Source: Numida meleagris
Lineage: Eukaryota; Chordata; Aves; Galliformes; Numididae
Length of the DNA stretch: 64,000 bases
NCBI RefSeq assembly: GCF_002078875.1
Contig: NC_034410.1
Coordinates: forward strand, 82,243,367 to 82,307,366
Direction of reading: 5' to 3'
Shown here: positions 23,301 to 35,000 of the stretch, in pieces
Layout of the letters: every line of letters begins with the position of its first letter
Position numbering within the stretch: the first letter of the stretch is position 1
Translations under genes and position numbers: made by a program
Notes under the pieces: generated by a model
Databases searched by the model: none
Told to the model about the DNA's origin: nothing
What the model saw: the letters and a program-made list of their open reading frames with translations, nothing else

Positions 23301-25389
23301 AGCAGGAAGAGCCACGTCACACTGCCAAACCAGCAACTGCAATTTGCACTTCTGCAGGCGAGCCCTCACCTGCAGGACAAAGCAACTACCCACTGAAGTG
23401 TGCAGTAGGAACACCAGCTACACATTGCACATCTTCACAGAACAGCAACCCTTCATTTTCCACAGGGCCAGGTGCAGGCAGGAACTCAAGGCCTGAGCAG
23501 AAGGGAGCCTCACAATGTCAGAGCCCTGATGGCACCCCCAATCCACCACTCATACCCTGCAGACATTCTCAACAATGACACTGCCATTATTATTATCTTC
23601 CAATGAGCTATGGACCTGCTGGGATTTTACAGCATGTACCTTGTAAAATTGCACTGCACTCAGTACTGCTGCAATTCCCATGGGCTTTCCAATTTCATTT
23701 TTAGTAAATTGATTGATAAAAATGGGCACAGATAAGAAAGTGCTTGACTGCATACTATTTAAAAACTTCCACTGATGCAGCACATTAATTCTCTGCATGA
23801 TTCACATGCAACAACTACTCTACAGCAGCATTAATGCTCCTCTCAGTAAAAGCATTCCTATGATGCTTTCTTTTAAAAAGGGCATGCCCAGGCGCTGAGT
23901 ACACAACACGTGCATGGGAAAAAGAAGGGAGCCAGCCCTGGGAGTCAAAAAAAGGCTGACTAAGACAAGACCAACACTGAGCACACAGCTGAGCAATACG
24001 GCTTTGTCAGGGGATACAACTCCCTTGCAATTCCCAGAGCTCCTGCTAACTTCAAACTCAGATCACCATCTCGTGACAAGGGTCTGTCATTTGAAGGAGG
24101 AAGAAATGCAAACCATGTAGCACACATCAGCCTAGAATAATCATTAACAATAAAGACAAATGTGATGATGTCCATCAGTCTGCTCTGCAGTGCTGCTGAC
24201 AGCCTCAGACAGAAAGACAGAAACTACATCTGAGAATAAGGGGTCTTGGAGCTTGTACGCAGCCTTGATTATGCTCCTGGAAAGCAAATCTTGCCCTGCT
24301 TTTATGTTGTATACACAGGTGCCTGGAGAGCAGCCTAAAAGCCCAGGCTTTTGTCCTCAACTCTCTCAGGCCACCTCCATAGCTTTTGTTTTACACAGCG
24401 TGGCCTGGCACCCCTACTGTGACCAAGCTCAACGCTCATTACAGCACCGACTATAAACGTGACCTATTTCTTATGTTTGAGTGTCAACATCTTGGACCTC
24501 TGCCTCTCCAGGGGGCATGCACTGGGTCAGGGTCTCACACGGCTGCCACTACAAATCTAAAGGTTGGGTGTTGCACAGAGGCAGCTAAATAAATAAATAA
24601 ATAAAGTTGTAAGTTGAACAGCACCTTGAATGCAGGTGCATGAATGCATAAAGAAGCTAAAAATCACTTTATCAGCTGCCAAGCAGCTTGAGAGCTGTTT
24701 GCAACCTATTGCCACCAACCGCTTCTCTGAGGTACGGAATGAAACAGCATAGGAAATAAGAGGGCTCCTTGAGTCCTTGGGAACACACTCCTAAGCTCCA
24801 CACAACTGTTCTGATGCACTGCTCCAGTGCAAAGTCACTCCAGATTCCAAAGGAGAGGAAAAGTTACTGGACTGAGTCACTCTCCACATCACAACAGGGC
24901 GTTGTGCTGCATGTCTGCCTGCTTGGGAGCAACCACATTCTTAGCAGTATGAATTACTCAGAGACATTCACTATCTGTTATTGACGGTCATAAAGTGAAA
25001 AATGTAACAACCGCCATAGTTATCTGCAACTTGCATTAACGGATTATACAGTTAAACGTGGACAATAACACAGAGTGTTTATCAGAAGGTTTCTTGGAGC
25101 TCATCATTTTAGAATTGAAGGGAACAAGTAAAACTACCTGCTTATCAGGGCAACTAGAAAAAAAAAATGACGTATTTTAAAGACTCAAATAACCCTCCTC
25201 CTGGTCTGAAAGCGCTTTGCATAACCTTGCGTCATTTAGGGCAGACTTAAGACACAGACAGCTTGCGCAGACAGCGTCGTACCCTACACGCTGGGCACAC
25301 ACGGTTCCTCAGTCCCCCACACTACAGCTCGCATTCATCCAAGTCTAGCACGGCCTTTTGTGATACGGCACTTCCCAAAAACCACTGAC
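20368..25389. other. Intergenic DNA upstream of INO80C, no gene recognised
   Basis: Five kilobases of mostly AT-rich DNA with no recognised exon or LINE. It includes A-rich tracts at about 22970-22994 and 23014-23026, which create artificial phenylalanine-rich minus frames, and a short tetranucleotide repeat at 24586-24605. The open frames at 23200-23578 overlap on both strands and look like chance. Distal regulatory elements may lie here but cannot be identified by eye. Confidence 0.45.
24586..24605. repeat. (TAAA)5 microsatellite
   Basis: Five perfect copies of TAAA. Such tracts often vary in length between individuals. Confidence 0.95.
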
Positions 25390-26070
25390 TGCATCCTTCC
25401 CGGCGTACGGAGGCTCAGAGACAGTCCTGTCTGCAGGTGACGAGGCAGCGCCGGGGGGGAGGGGATCTGCCACAGCAGTGCCTCTCAGCAGGACCTGGAC
25501 GAGGAACAGGGGGCTGCGAGCCTCTCTCCAGCTGCCGAATCACAGGGGCTCACACACCCGCGGTGGCGGCAGTTAAAGCCGGAACCTCCCGCCCCTCCTC
25601 CACTAACGCTCTCCCCCATAGCGCCCGCCTGAGGTGGGGAGTGCGCTGCGCCTGCGCATGCCGAGCAACAGCGACCTCATTGCGCCTGCGCGGCCTCGCC
25701 AACAGAGGGGGAGGGGACCGCGCGCTCCCGTTCTTGCCCCGTGCTCGGCCCGGGGGGAAAATGGCGAGCCTGATTCCCGCGGCGACCTCATCACCCGCCG
25801 GCGCTCCTTCCCGTAGCAAGAAGCGCCCGGCAAGCCCGGGCACCGGCAGCGGTCCGGCTAAGAAAAAGAAAGTGGCAGCGTCGAGCGGCTCGCAGGTAAT
25901 GCTCGCGGGCAGGCAGCGCGCATGTGCCACGGCGGTTTCCGCGCTCCCCCACGCACCGCGCATGCGCGCGTAGGGAGAGCGGTTGGGGCGTGCCCTGCTG
26001 CCGGCGGGGTCTGTCCGAGCGTCTGCGCCTCGCGCCTTGACGCTGCCTATTCGTTTGTAGCGCTGGGGCT
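25390..26070. promoter_or_regulatory. INO80C: CpG-island promoter of INO80C
   Basis: GC-rich, CpG-dense DNA surrounds the INO80C start codon, with AT-rich DNA on both sides. NRF1-type GCGCNTGCGC motifs occur at 25648-25658, 25682-25692 and 25958-25968. A YY1-like AAAATGGCG overlaps the start codon at 25758-25766. I saw no TATA box in the 100 bases upstream, which fits a dispersed housekeeping-type promoter. The transcription start is not determinable by eye but probably lies between about 25560 and 25740. Confidence 0.85.
25761..25895 (+). CDS. INO80C: INO80C coding exon 1
   Basis: It encodes residues 1-45, rich in Ala, Ser, Pro and Lys, with KKRPASP and KKKKV segments shared with mammalian INO80C. 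The donor is CAG followed by GTAATG and the exon ends on a codon boundary. The frame is open 108 codons upstream to an ATG at 25437, but the context, conservation and promoter position favour 25761. Confidence 0.93.
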
Positions 26071-29000
26071 GTGTACCTTCTGTGCGTACCGGCTACGTTG
26101 TTGGCTGTGTAACTAACAGGCGAAGCTTTGCCTCGGCTTAGGAAAAGCAGTGTTTATAAAATCGCTTTATCGTCAGCGTAAAGCCCATCCAGTTGAACGC
26201 TTGCAGTGGGCAGGGCTGCCCTCCACCAGCTTAGGCTGCCCAGGGCCCCATCCAACCTGGCCTTGAGCGCCTCCAGGGATGGGGCACCACAGCTTCTCCG
26301 GGCGGCCTGTGCCAGCCCCTCACCGCTCTGAGTAAAGAATTTCTCCCTAACATCTATCTCTCAAACGTTATGTCTGGATTACTTCTTTTAGAAGGATTAT
26401 GTTAGCTAACGTCAAAAAAAAAACGGCTGGAAAAAAAATGGTTGCCTTTTTATATTTCATCCCATAGATGATTCTTGTCAGTAATATTTCACAGGCTGTA
26501 ATAGTAGTGTAGCTGCAAAGTATGCACAGCCCGTTAGGTTGCTTATTTTCACATGAGCCATCAGATCAGGGAACCATGTATGCATTTTCCAGCAGATTTT
26601 CTCTCCAGACGATTGAAAGCCATTGTGCACGTGCCAAGGCGCAGTCAGAAACCTTTCTGTGTTCTGAATGATGCTCTTGTAACTCTTGTTTTCTCCCTGT
26701 GGCATTTAAATGGTTTATTTTCCTTTTCTGGTGCTCTTATCCCCATGAGAGGCAGTATGAACCACGGTGATTAATGTAGCTAACAAACTGCACTGCAACC
26801 ATGAAGAGTTACTGCCTGGCATGATTGTGTTTGACAACTTTTTTCAAGGTCTATTAGCAATAAGAATCTGGATTTCCAACATGGAAAAGACTGCTCTGTG
26901 TTTGTATGCATATATAAAATCATTTACACTTAACAATCTTCTCCAGCACTTCAACCTCTAAAACTGTTTTCTGAAGTTCACATCAAACTTAAGCCCAGAG
27001 GTAGCGTCTAGTATTATGAGACAACCCATGATCTCTTACCCAGACTGAGTTTTGATAGTATTGTGATAAAGTTTTTGCAGTTCTTCTCACAAGAGATTTC
27101 AGTGGAGAAAGGAGTAATTTCTCATTCAAGTCAGCATACACAATCACTGACTTGAGCAATTCAGATCAATCCCGTAAGGGAAAGAAAAAAAATGAGGCTC
27201 AGAAAGTGCCTAACCTCAGAAATGGGACAAGAAACAGCTCGTTGATCTTCTTGCTATCACATTCAGTGTTGCTGACTAGCTCTGGAGTGAGCCAGTTTGA
27301 ACAGAAATGAAATGGAAAATGGGGGCTTTGCATTTTTTGAGTTAGAAACATTGATCACTGAGCACATTCTTCTTCACTACCTCATTTAATCTGTGCTCTC
27401 CAGAAGCTTTACATAGCCCATAGTTAATTGCTGAGTAGTGTACTTTTTCTGGATAAGGAAACCTGTGACACAAGGAAACAGTAATTCTAGCCTGCTGAGC
27501 TCGTCAGAATACAGCCTGTCAACAAGCACTTAATGCTCCATTTTATAAATTATCCAATTTTTAAGTGGATCAGCCAGTCAGAGACTAGGCCATCAGTGAA
27601 TTTTAAATATGCTTTCTGAATATATTAACTACCGAGTATCCAGTCATTGTGGGCCTTTACTTAATTGTTAGTTTAATGCCACATGAATAACATCCTTTAT
27701 TCAGCTGTCTGATAAGTACACACCCTTAATACACACTACTTGCAGCACAAGTTTGGATGTAGTAGTTGGTACTCTTCAGGCTGTTCATTTTCCTAAGTAA
27801 CCTCTTTGATATTTTTAACAGCTTTATACAGCCTCATTTCAGCCTTTCAGGTGCCAAATATATCGTGTCTTTAGCTCAGCATGGTATGGTTTCTATTTTA
27901 AACAAACTGACATTGTGAAACAAATGGGAAAATAGTGAATTATTTCCTTGGTTAATTAGCAGACTATAGGTAGGAGGATCCCTACCGAGAGGTCTTTAAC
28001 TACCTGCAGGGTCAGCTTTGGGTCTGAGGACTCTCCTAATGTACTCTAAAGTACACTGTATGCTTTTGACTGTTACATTAACTGGTAACTTCTGCAGAGC
28101 CTACTTCAAAATACACTTCACGCTGCCACCAATTTTGAGTTTCCTCACATCTGTGGTTCCGTCACTGTGAAATAAAACAAAAACGTTTTGTTGCAGTGTG
28201 ACTTCTGGAAGTCACATTAGCTTGCTTTTCTTTGGTAAGCTTTATGTTACAAGTAGCTATCAGCATAGTGCTCTTGCTGAAAGATGTGCTGGTATGACAA
28301 AACTGTAGATTTCAGAGAATCACCGAAAATGTGGTATATTTTTAATAAAACAATTTTGCTGGAGTATAGCATTGTAATCAGCACGTTTGAGTAATTGTGC
28401 GTGTACTATGTAAGAATGCACAAGGATCACACAGTGTACAGATCTTTTAAACCCAATTTTGATTACGTTTCTCTGACACATGGTCTAGAATACGAGTTAC
28501 TACTTTCTCTAAGATACACTTCTAAGGCATTAGCAAATAACATTCTTTGGAGTTTGTATGACTTACTGACCCAAAGGTATTGAGTCATGTTTGCTTTGGA
28601 AGAACATTGCCCATAGGGCTTGTCAGTCATGTCTACAGAAGGAGACACATGCTTTTTGGATACAATGCCTGTATTTACCAAACGTAACATTAAAAATGAG
28701 TTTACAGGAAAGCACGATTGCAGATTGATTACATCATTTCTATTAGCCTTGCACAATTATTCCTGCATGCGGCTGTGCCACTGAAAAATACCTCAGTCTT
28801 CGCTGCAGCAAATGATTTTTAATGTTGAGGATTATTATGTATATTAAAATGTTAACGTCAGGTGTGAAAACCAGTGCTGTTTTTTGGCTTACATAGCACC
28901 GTTCAGGTAGATGTCTTTGCCCAATGATTTCCAGTAGCTTCTGTGTTGGTTTAGCTCCAGTGCTGACAGAGGTAACAGAAGCTCTTGGGCAGACTTGTCT

Positions 29001-32000
29001 CCAGGTCTCTTGTCCTTTTAATTACTATCACTTAACCTGGGGTAGAATGAGTATCTTCAATACTGATCTAAAAATGCTCCTAGTTCCTCTACCTTAATGT
29101 TCACACCAGTATTTTTACAGATGATTAGAGCAACAGGAAGCATCTAAAAGAGTGTACTCTACATTAAGATGTGACCGGTGGAGCAAAATGCTTGCACCTG
29201 ACAGCTAACAAGCTTCAAAGACAAAACTTGCAGTAAGATAAGAGAGGGGCTTGGAAATAAATTTGTCAGAGGACAAAGAGAGGAAAATGTGCTAAATATG
29301 GAGTAAATGAATATTTCCTTATGTGTTTGTGAAACAACTTCAGTAAATGCCTCACTTGGAGAATGATACAAAATTTTGTCTTACATTTTGAATGGATGTC
29401 AGCCGCTTTGTAAACTACAGAAGTACACAAAGAATGCTCCTTCTTCCTCTCTCTCCAACTCTGTAGCAAATTTTGGTACAATTTAGAAAAGAATGATTGA
29501 AATTCCTCCTCTGCAAGACTTGAGTGGTATTTCCAAGTTACTTACATGATTAAATACATTGATTTTATCTCTGTGAATATTGCAGCAGTGCTACCGGAAA
29601 CCATTTTACGTAACTATTTCTCATATGTATATTTCACACTGTCTTCCTTTTTTCTCATTCTGTGCTCAAAAACAGGAGCTCTACAACTTAATTGTGCAAG
29701 GCTAATAGAAAATAGGAAAGTCAGAATGGTGTAAGGTTCTCTTAAGTAAGCTCCTCTAATGCACAACCTTAAAATAAAATGAATGACTTTAAGATAAGCT
29801 TAGAACTCCGTTTTTTATTTAAAATGTAACTGAGTTGTGGTATTTTACATTGTCACCTGAAGATCCCTGATTAGGAGCTGCACCCTCAACAAGTCTTAGC
29901 TATGTACATATTAGCATGGCTGCTGTTATGTATTCAGAAGCTAACAACAGAGAGCTTACCCGGGGATATAAATAGCGTGGAATTGGACTCCAAACCATCA
30001 GTAAATTTAATCAGTTCTCCTGTTCTGCTGTTTTACCAAGCCTATCACTGTAAGTAGGAAGCCATCAAATCAATTTAAAAATAACTTTGTTTTAAAGAGT
30101 CCATTTGATCTGGCTCTAATTTCCTGAAAAATGAGGTTAGGGAAGGATGAGTTTAACCACGGAATCAGAGAGTGCGACTGCAACTACCGCACCGAACTGC
30201 TGCTTTCACTGTGTTTCGGGACAAGTACCTTCTGCAGTATGGCACAGTGTAATAATGATTTTCTGGTTTGACAGGAAAAATGAATTGCTTATGAATACAG
30301 ACCTTGTTTACAGGCCTAACCAGTGTAACACTAAACTTACTTTCGTAATACTATTCCCCATGAGACTTTCTGTAACAGAAAAGCATGATTTGCCTTTGTA
30401 GCTGGAAATTTAAAAAACAAGTTGTGTTTCTCACTGACCCCCTTGCCTAGAGACAGCAGGACCCTGACACAACACAGTAGTTGAGAGCTGTGAGTACATA
30501 TACACATGCCAGTTTATTAAAAAAGTATTTTTTCATTACGCTCTAAAGTTTTTTGGTTTCGTTTTTTTTTTTTAAAACATCTCTCACCCCTTAAGGTTAT
30601 GACAGTAACTGAAAAAACATGAATTTAACCAATGAACTGGACCCAATCTGAAGCTACTGCTTGCTTCAAACAAAGACATAATCTGCTCTCAGGGGATGTC
30701 AACACAAACCTAATTAAATTGATTTAAATGGATAAAGAATGCTTTAAATTGGATAAAGAGTAGCTATCATGGTACACTGCAGCCAATTGCTAGTTACTGA
30801 TAAGAATTCCTGAGGTGAGCTGTTGAGGCTGAGCCGCTTGCACTCTTGTTCACGTTCCTACCCAAGAGTGCTGGCTCTTAGAAAATGAACTCATCCAGTT
30901 GAAACCATACTGCCTTGTCCTAACGAGTTCAAACAGCAGTGGGCAGGTTGTGATAGCCGACCAGACTGCAGAGCATGGAAAATTCTGGGAAATGGCAGTT
31001 CTCTGAATGAAGCAGGTAGGGTCATCACTTAGATTAATCCCCTTTAAACACGTGTGACCACAAAGATACTTTCTGTGATAAAGCAGACGGTGAAAAGCTG
31101 GAATATGAAGCATCTCCTGGAGGAGGTTTTTTGTGCTCTTGCAAGAAACAGCTCGTTTTCAGGCTGTCCACTAATGAGAGCCAGGATTCTCCTGAGGTAC
31201 TGGTTTCTGTCAGTTGCACATCTAAAGTCAAATCTGTTAAAAAAGCAGAATCCCTGCAGTCCCCCAAGGGGAAAAACAATAATTAAAAACAATTAGCGTA
31301 TTTTGTAGGGAAATGTGTCTAAAGATTTGTGTGTTTTAAGTGTAGCTTCATATTAAGAAAAAGAAGGAATTGATTTATATATCAATCTGGATTAAAAGGA
31401 AGACTGTCAAAGCTGAGAGCTGAGCATTGACTTCGCTTGATGTTTGTTATATACTGAAGAGTTTAAAAGATCTGTAATCATAGCAGCATGTGAATTTCCA
31501 AACCAGTCTGTGCCAGTCTCTGAGAACTGCTGGTCCTCCTAACAAATGGGATTAATTTTGAGATTTAGAGTAAACACAGATGTGGTTTTTTGTAGAAAGG
31601 TAAAAGCATATGTGCATTGACTTGTACTATAGGCATCAGTATGCTGGTGTCATGTTATTTACCTGTCTCCCCTTATCCTGGCAAGAGAACTTTAGTTTTT
31701 CCTTTAGCCAGAAGATAATGGAGAGTCTTACGGTGATTGCACTCAGTGTCAGGATTCATAATAAACATACAAGAAGGTTAAAAGAAATAATAAATATGGT
31801 TCATTGCTTCTATCACAAGGAGATAAAACAGAATGGATTTTTTTTTTTTCTGAAAGAGAAAGAACAATCTATAAAACGTTTCACACGTGTACTTTAGCGT
31901 GACATTTTGTCTGAGAGGTAGTGCTCCTAAAAGGCAATTTAAGGGGCCAGTTAGCGCATTAAAAGGTTCAGGTTAACCGAAGAAAACTTGGATTAACTTA

Positions 32001-35000
32001 AGTTGTGCAGATTTGAATAGCTGTCAGCCTGTTTTTCACGTTTTTGTAAAGTGTAATGCTTCTGTTAGATAATATTTCAGTTCTTGCTTTAGCAGCGAAT
32101 TGGCAATGCAGTTACATAAATAGCAATGCAGCTACATAAATGTATTAATTTTTTATTAGAAAGGCTAATAGAGATATTAATTTGGTAGCGTAGCAGTGTT
32201 TTGAACACATTTTTAAGCATTCCAAGAACACAGAATTGAGGCATTGGCTGTTTATTTTGGCTTAGAGCTGTAGAAAGCCATAAAAATTGTGACACTGCAT
32301 TGCAAAATATACATTGCCCTCACAGCAGCGTTCATATCCATCAACATCATGTCTTGTCTCCCTGGAAAGTACACCTACAATTTTGGGAGGCACAGTTAAC
32401 CACCCTAGTAATTTATATTGATATAAAGGAGAGAAGCCCAGTCTCCTACCACCTCCTTCACTTCTCCCTGCCCCCACAGCCTTGCCAGCTTCACACAGGC
32501 CTGCCCAGGCTCAGCAGCGCAAAGCAGACCTTCCCCTCTCCTAGACGATGCTCTGTGTCTCTGCTGCCTTGGTGAGCTGGGCTAATTCACAGGGGATCTA
32601 GCACAGGGAAGAAGTTGGACCAAGCAGCAGAGAAACCCACTTTTCCATTACAAGTGAGCTGCTTCCTGAGCTTAGAGATTCTCAACTGCAGGTTTCACTA
32701 GTTTACCTTAACAAACTAAGAGGAAACTGCAGCGGTTCAAGATCTGACTCATTAGCAGATCCCGTGCCCTTGCCTATGGAGGGGCAGGGAGGGTAAAGCT
32801 TCAGCTGCCTTACTGCTTGCTTGTCAGCCCCTTAGGGGTGATTCTGTGCCACCCAGCAAGCAATGTGGGATGCCACCAACATATGCTAGAAGGAAATGCT
32901 AGGGCCGGGTCCTGATGCTGGTTCTCCCTGAAGATGTAGGCAACTCTTTCCACTTGGATTCAGAACCATGAACATCTGCCTTTGCAAAGGCCAGTATGGA
33001 GTCCTTTCTTTCAAAAGCAGAGCAGGATTCACACTTAGGGCACTGATACTTTTTTTTTTTTCTATGAGGTGTCCTTCCAGCTGCTTGCCGGATCCCCCAC
33101 GTGAAGTTAGTTCTGTTCCTGCCTCAGCCCCAGGGGACTCAGAGCCCCTTTTTCCGCACACACACCCTAACCGCGAGGCTGGGAGCCAGTCTGGTGCAGT
33201 GGAAGAGGCATGGAAATGTTTCCTCCTCTGCAGCTGAGGATGGACATTTTGTCTGTTCCAAAGAGAATGACTGCATAGTCTGGTATTGAGGACAGTTGTC
33301 AGAATGGCCTCTCTTTTATGTACTTTTTTTTTCTGTTTACGTATTTCATATAATGATATTTTAACACAAAATACACCGTTGTTCAATCAGGGATCAGAAA
33401 TCCTTTTCTTTCCAAAATTCTAGCCCAGAAAAAAGCTAGGTAGATACGCCATCTAAGAACAAGTATGTATGTTGTAATAAAAATGTATGACTGTTATTCC
33501 AAGAAACAAATTTGAAATGGATAAGAAGGAAATCGTTTTGTGAGTAATATGTAATTAAACCATAGCATGGACTTACATGGAGCCCCTGGCTTTGTAAGGG
33601 TGCTGTGTGCTTTATCACTACAGCCTTATTTGCTGCTTCCACAGATTTATGCTTTTCCAAGGTAGTGAAAGAGTGAGAAGAAGGGTACGAAAGGCCTATA
33701 ATAGTTTCTGTATAAGTTTGAGAAAGTTTACAGTTATGGATGTCGTCAACTAAGTGGTATAGGTGGTAAAATCAAAAGCTTCCAAGCATACAACGATTCA
33801 GCAGCTTCCAAATCTAATTACACTCTGAGAACAATGGTTTAGAGTTTAGTTAGGTAGTCAGTTAGACCACCTTGGCAGTGAAGGTTAGTGGCATCCCAGG
33901 AGCACAGGGGATGTTAATCAGGGAAGGGAGAGAGGGTTAGGAAAATACTTGTCATCTGTGAGAAAGGAGGGAGTTAAAACCCCGCAGAAAACTGTTTGTA
34001 AGTTATGTGCCCTAAAAAAATCTTTCTTTTGAGTTCTTATGCAGCCCATCCAGAAGCTTGTCTAAATTTTCCAGGTAAACAGGTGTATTTAATAAAAGAT
34101 GGCCCCTCTGCCTAGAAACTTTATGCCCTGAAACCATCAGGACTACAGCGAAATACTGCCAAAATGGAACATGCAGAAATTAGGGCAGTAATTAACATGA
34201 GTTATATGACTGCTCATGACCAAAAGAGCTTTTTGCTAATAAAAACAGCATTTTCTATTTTATAGGATTCTGTTTTTTTACTAGAGACATGGAAGGCAGC
34301 CCAGAGAGCTGTGCTATCACTGTACTCGGAGGTGCTCACGCTGCCTGGCCCAAGCTCATTTCTGACCCTGCCTGGAGGAGGAAGTGGACTGGCTGCCTCC
34401 CAAGGTCCCCTCCAGCCTCATCGTGCTGTGATTCATTGAGTATCTCCTTTCAGATACCTGGTTTATGTGGTAAAGATGGTAGTCCTTCCTCTCCCTGAAC
34501 ATACAGTCCTACACTCCTTCAATAGTTTGCTCTGGGTGCTGTAACTGTACTGCAGCTTTCCCCACAGTGTCTTAATGAAGCCCCAGACTCAATGACTCTG
34601 TTTTATTATTATTATTCTCCCTTCACCGTAACAATACTTACATTTTTCTAGAACTGCTTTTCCCTCTGAGGAACAGCACAATGTTCTTACACTTAAGTTA
34701 GCTCTAACAATCAAGAAACCAAAACAGGAGAACATCATTACACCTTGACGTGCTTACAGCATGTTCAGGCCCCTCAACCCTGGTCTGAGGTTGTCAGCTG
34801 GGAAAGTCCTTATTCCTTAAGTTAATTACCTTTGTTTACTTAGTCTAGAACTAGCAGTGTTCATTTGAGTCTCAAATTATCATCCTTTAATATTCTCCGT
34901 AGGTCAGAAGTTTTCCTTTAATTTTTGCTAAGTCCAATTTGTAGCAGCCAGAATTGGTTTTTGTTTGAGCCACAGAAATGTCCTTTTATCCTCCTTTCTG

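Noticed and set aside
25550..25963. 137-codon minus-strand frame across INO80C exon 1
   Set aside because: An antisense shadow in a CpG island; the plus strand holds the conserved INO80C start.
32886..33386. 166-codon minus-strand frame in intron 1
   Set aside because: It spans an A-rich tract, has no recognisable domain, and shows no splice context or repeat identity; most likely chance.
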